This document shows, one piece after another, positions 6,422 to 8,203 of a stretch of DNA of 8,203 nucleotides. The notes under the pieces are model-generated. The model did no database searches. It saw only the letters and a list, made by a program, of their open reading frames with translations, and was not told where the DNA came from. Source of the stretch: Clostridiales bacterium (GTDB taxonomy: Bacteria > Bacillota > Clostridia > Oscillospirales > CAG-272); NCBI GenBank assembly GCA_018370615.1, contig JAGZAC010000064.1:1-8203 (forward strand), given 5' to 3'. The number at the start of each line of letters is the position of its first letter. Within the stretch, counting starts at the first letter, position 1. The translations under genes were made by a program, and so were the position numbers.

Positions 6422-6450
6422 AGTATATACGTGCACGCGTCCTAGGTCAA
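6422..6450 (-). promoter_or_regulatory. Sigma-A promoter of the HMA-cadA operon
   Basis: On the minus strand, TTGACC (6445-6450) and TATACT (6422-6427) are separated by exactly 17 bp, five of six consensus bases in each box. The start point would fall near 6415, directly at the edge of the 18-bp palindrome. This gives a leader of about 48 nt before the HMA protein start. Confidence 0.75.
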
Positions 6451-6529
6451 TACATTTGCGCCAGTTGCTTCTGTTTGGATTAAAAGTGCTTCTTTTTGGG
6501 CAAATCTAATAAGGGGTGTCTTCGCAGAC

Positions 6530-6558
6530 TTGTACTTCTTTTGGTGTGGTGATATAAT
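6530..6558 (+). promoter_or_regulatory. Orphan plus-strand promoter candidate
   Basis: TTGTAC (6530-6535), a 17-bp spacer, an extended TG (6550-6551) and a perfect TATAAT (6553-6558) make a strong-looking promoter. Transcription from about 6565 would enter the second repeat cluster and run toward copA. No start codon with a ribosome-binding site follows. A weak hairpin CCTT-GCTA-AAGG with TCTTTTT after it (about 6587-6605) could end a very short transcript. The promoter may drive a small RNA or a long copA leader, or be a remnant of a lost gene. Confidence 0.45.
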
Positions 6559-6638
6559 AAAAAGGTAAAATCAGGACAAAGCACCTCCTTGCTAAAGGTC
6601 TTTTTGGTGTGCCCTACGGCTAAGCCCTTCCTCTTAAG

Positions 6639-6708
6639 CCTCCCCTGTGGTGCAGCTCCGCAGGAGATGTCGGAGTGGTGGCACAGCGTAGCGTGGCGGA
6701 AGGGTTGT
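6639..6708. repeat. Diverged right-half repeat module
   Basis: The element starts CCTCCCCTGTG and ends GCGGAAGGGTTGT, like the right-hand half of the array units at 3610-4074, but its interior is expanded. It holds an added small hairpin around CTCC-GCA-GGAG and an imperfect long stem centred on GCGTAGC. It appears as a lone half-module without the CAATCCCCC half before it. Confidence 0.65.
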
Positions 6709-6718
6709 ATAAGCAGAA

Positions 6719-6782
6719 CAATCCCCCACCCGCTACGCGGGATGCCCCCGGAGTTGCTACGCAACTCCCCACAAGGGGGCCT
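6719..6782. repeat. Left-half repeat module with nested hairpin (copy 1)
   Basis: It begins CAATCCCCC like the array units, then has a different variable stem CCCGC-TAC-GCGGG (6729-6741). The constant hairpin GCCCCC/GGGGGC (6744-6749/6775-6780) contains an extra inner stem GGAGTTGC-TAC-GCAACTCC (6750-6768) absent from the units at 3610-4074. No T-run follows, so it is not a terminator. Confidence 0.75.
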
Positions 6783-6798
6783 TGAAGACAAAAAATAT

Positions 6799-6845
6799 GT
6801 CGACATGCCCCCGGAGTTGCTACGCAACTCCCCACAAGGGGGCCT
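6799..6845. repeat. Left-half repeat module with nested hairpin (copy 2, truncated)
   Basis: Positions 6805-6845 repeat 6742-6782 exactly over 41 bp, offset by 63 bp. The copy lacks the CAATCCCCC end and is preceded instead by the single palindrome GTCGAC (6799-6804), the half-site found in the variable stem of the 3610-4074 array. Perfect identity points to a recent duplication or gene conversion. Confidence 0.8.
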
Positions 6846-6857
6846 ACCTACCCCAAG

Positions 6858-6905
6858 TCTCCCCTGTGCAAGGGGAGGTGTCAGCGTAGCTGACGGAGGG
6901 GTTGT
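6858..6905. repeat. Right-half repeat module closing the second cluster
   Basis: CTCCCCT-GTGCA-AGGGGAG (6859-6877) is followed by the variable stem GTCAGC-GTA-GCTGAC (6880-6894) and the end GGAGGGGTTGT. It differs from the right half of array unit 4 mainly in the loop, GTA instead of GAA. It has the same orientation as the modules on the other side of the cadA operon. Confidence 0.8.
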
Positions 6906-6995
6906 AGATTCCTTGTAAGGACAAAAAATGAAGCATTTCGTCTCAGGACATGAAAAAGTTTTTCCGTTTGGGCAAAAAACGATTCTATTTGGGCG

Positions 6996-7023
6996 TTGTA
7001 TCGAAGAGATTTTTTGCTATACT
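6996..7023 (+). promoter_or_regulatory. Promoter of copA, extended -10 type
   Basis: TATACT (7018-7023) is preceded by TGC (7015-7017), an extended -10 element. The best upstream -35 candidate is the poor match TTGTAT (6996-7001) with 16-bp spacing. Extended -10 promoters tolerate a weak -35. The predicted start near 7030 lies just before the inverted repeat at 7033-7055. Confidence 0.6.
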
Positions 7024-7032
7024 AAATATAAG

Positions 7033-7055
7033 ATACCTACACCCCGTATGGGTAT
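7033..7055 (+). promoter_or_regulatory. CsoR-like operator candidate of copA
   Basis: ATACCTACA and TATGGGTAT (7033-7041/7047-7055) form a 9-bp imperfect inverted repeat, 7 of 9 paired, around CCCCG. The ATACC...GGGTAT pattern with a C/G-rich centre resembles CsoR copper-repressor sites, which usually sit at the transcription start of copA or copZA operons. This one lies just after the predicted start. The regulator gene is not in the window. Confidence 0.55.
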
Positions 7056-7079
7056 AAAGAATAAAAGGAGGAACCGATT

Positions 7080-8203
7080 ATGCAGCAGAGATATAATATT
7101 ACAGGCATGACTTGTGCGGCATGTGCGTCCCGTGTGGAAAAAAGTGTATCTTCTCTGTCGGGGACAAAAGAGGTTTCTGTCAACCTGCTGAAAAACAGCA
7201 TGGCTGTAGACTACGACGACAGTGTGCTGGACAGTGATAAAATCATCGACGCAGTGGTCAGGGCGGGATACGGCGCTTCCCTGCAGAACGCAAAAGGAAA
7301 AAGCGCCGGCCGGAAAAACGCCCCGGCAAACGACGCAAAAAAAGAGTATCAAACAATGAAGCGTCGTGTCATTTGGTCTTTTGTATTTACCGTCCCGCTT
7401 TTTTATATTTCCATGGGTCATATGATGGGCTGGCCGCTGCCGGGAATTTTCCTCGGCGCGGAAAATTCCATGATCTATGCCTTGACCCTGTTTTTGCTGG
7501 CACTTCCGGTGGCCATTATCAATGCAAAGTATTTCCATACCGGATTTAAAACCTTGTTTCACGGCTCGCCCAACATGGATTCCCTGATTGCATTGGGCTC
7601 CGGTGCGTCTCTGGTCTATGGCGTTTATGCGCTCTATAAGATTGCCTTTGGGCTGGGCCACGGAGATGCCGCCATGGTCAGTCAGTTTACCCACGATCTG
7701 TATTTTGAAGGCGCCGGTACCATTCTCACCTTGATTACCCTGGGCAAATTTCTTGAGGCCCGGGCAAAGGGAAAGACCTCTGATGCCATCAACAAACTGC
7801 TGAACCTGGCGCCTAAAACTGCAACCGTGGTTCGGGACGGCGTAGAAATGGTTATCTCGGTAGAGGAAGTGGAAACGGGAGATGTGCTGATTGTAAAGGC
7901 AGGAGAATCTGTGCCCACAGACGGCGTTCTCCTGGAAGGAAACGCTTCCGTAGATGAATCTGCTATCACCGGGGAGAGTATTCCGGTGGATAAGCAAGCA
8001 GGTGACAAGCTCATCGGCGCTACCATCAACAAAAGCGGATATTTCAAAATGGAAGCCACCAAGGTGGGGGACGAGACGGCCCTGGCGCAGATTATTCGTC
8101 TTGTGGACGAGGCCACCAGCTCTAAGGCGCCTATTGCAAAGCTGGCCGACAAAGTGGCCGGAGTTTTTGTCCCTATTGTTATAGGCATTGCACTTGTGGC
8201 CGC
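7080..8203 (+). CDS. copA: Cu(+)-exporting P1B-1 ATPase CopA, N-terminal 374 residues (cut by window edge)
   Basis: The protein pumps Cu(+) from the cytoplasm across the membrane. The first 374 codons are read without interruption and the gene leaves the window. Residues 2-66 are one HMA domain with GMTCAACA (C12, C15), the copper-type motif. A basic linker of about 30 residues follows. Membrane segments lie at about 96-113, 131-149, 167-189 and 207-223, including NMDSLIALGSGASLVYG (165-181), which is typical of CopA. The actuator domain carries ITGES (TGES 297-300), and the next membrane segment starts near 360. The CPC site and catalytic DKTGT lie beyond the window. AGGAGG (7066-7071) is 8 nt before the ATG. 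It is divergent from the HMA-cadA operon, with its own promoter and a candidate CsoR site. Silver export is a common secondary activity of the family. Confidence 0.93.
   Translation, partial: MQQRYNITGMTCAACASRVEKSVSSLSGTKEVSVNLLKNSMAVDYDDSVLDSDKIIDAVVRAGYGASLQNAKGKSAGRKNAPANDAKKEYQTMKRRVIWSFVFTVPLFYISMGHMMGWPLPGIFLGAENSMIYALTLFLLALPVAIINAKYFHTGFKTLFHGSPNMDSLIALGSGASLVYGVYALYKIAFGLGHGDAAMVSQFTHDLYFEGAGTILTLITLGKFLEARAKGKTSDAINKLLNLAPKTATVVRDGVEMVISVEEVETGDVLIVKAGESVPTDGVLLEGNASVDESAITGESIPVDKQAGDKLIGATINKSGYFKMEATKVGDETALAQIIRLVDEATSSKAPIAKLADKVAGVFVPIVIGIALVA

Noticed and set aside
3592..6905. Composite transposon carrying the cadA operon
   Set aside because: No transposase, no long terminal inverted repeats and no target duplication are visible. 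The flanking repeats are small hairpin elements in direct orientation.
6480..6918. Reading frames on both strands across the second repeat cluster
   Set aside because: Same reason: they are repeat-derived, have no ribosome-binding site, and contain stem-loop-encoded peptides.

Overview
The window looks like a chromosomal piece of an anaerobic, moderately GC-rich Firmicute, most likely a gut clostridium of the Oscillospiraceae/Ruminococcaceae type. This is inferred from the clostridial form of YidC and the split HMA protein plus Cd/Zn ATPase. Consensus sigma-A promoters, strong AGGAGG ribosome-binding sites and GC-rich dispersed hairpin repeats also fit. The species cannot be named from the sequence alone.

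Layout. (1) Positions 1-123, minus strand: the first 41 codons of a UDP-galactopyranose mutase gene (glf), leaving the window. (2) Positions 124-365: a divergent promoter region for glf and rpmH. (3) Positions 366-3561, plus strand: the conserved cluster rpmH-rnpA-yidD-yidC-jag. It encodes ribosomal protein L34, the RNase P protein, the YidD insertion factor, the YidC membrane insertase and the KH/R3H RNA-binding protein Jag (KhpB). (4) Positions 3592-4074: four tandem copies of a ~113-bp unit built from hairpins; the first also supplies a good intrinsic terminator for jag. (5) Positions 4094-6367, minus strand: a two-gene operon of a 72-aa soluble HMA metal-binding protein followed by a P1B-2 Zn/Cd/Pb-exporting ATPase without its own N-terminal HMA domain. 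It has a consensus promoter with an 18-bp palindrome at the expected transcription start. (6) Positions 6415-7079: a 0.7-kb intergenic region with an apparently orphan plus-strand promoter, a second more diverged cluster of the same repeat family, and the copA promoter/operator. (7) Positions 7080-8203, plus strand: the first 374 residues of a CopA-type Cu(+)-exporting P1B-1 ATPase, cut by the window edge.

How the genes relate. The first block is translation and membrane-protein biogenesis housekeeping. In many Firmicutes mnmE/mnmG follow jag and dnaA lies divergently upstream of rpmH; neither is seen here, where glf lies upstream and repeats plus metal-efflux genes lie downstream. The second block is metal homeostasis: two divergent P1B ATPases of different specificity, each with its own candidate operator (ArsR/SmtB-like for Zn/Cd, CsoR-like for Cu). 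No regulator gene lies in the window.

The most unusual content is the repeat family. Each full unit is two inverted homologous half-modules sharing an ACAAYCC-type end, a sequence-variable stem with a 3-nt loop, and a conserved C-rich/G-rich hairpin. Stems differ between copies while pairing is kept. The arrangement resembles REP/BIME elements, and the two clusters bracket the Zn/Cd efflux operon.
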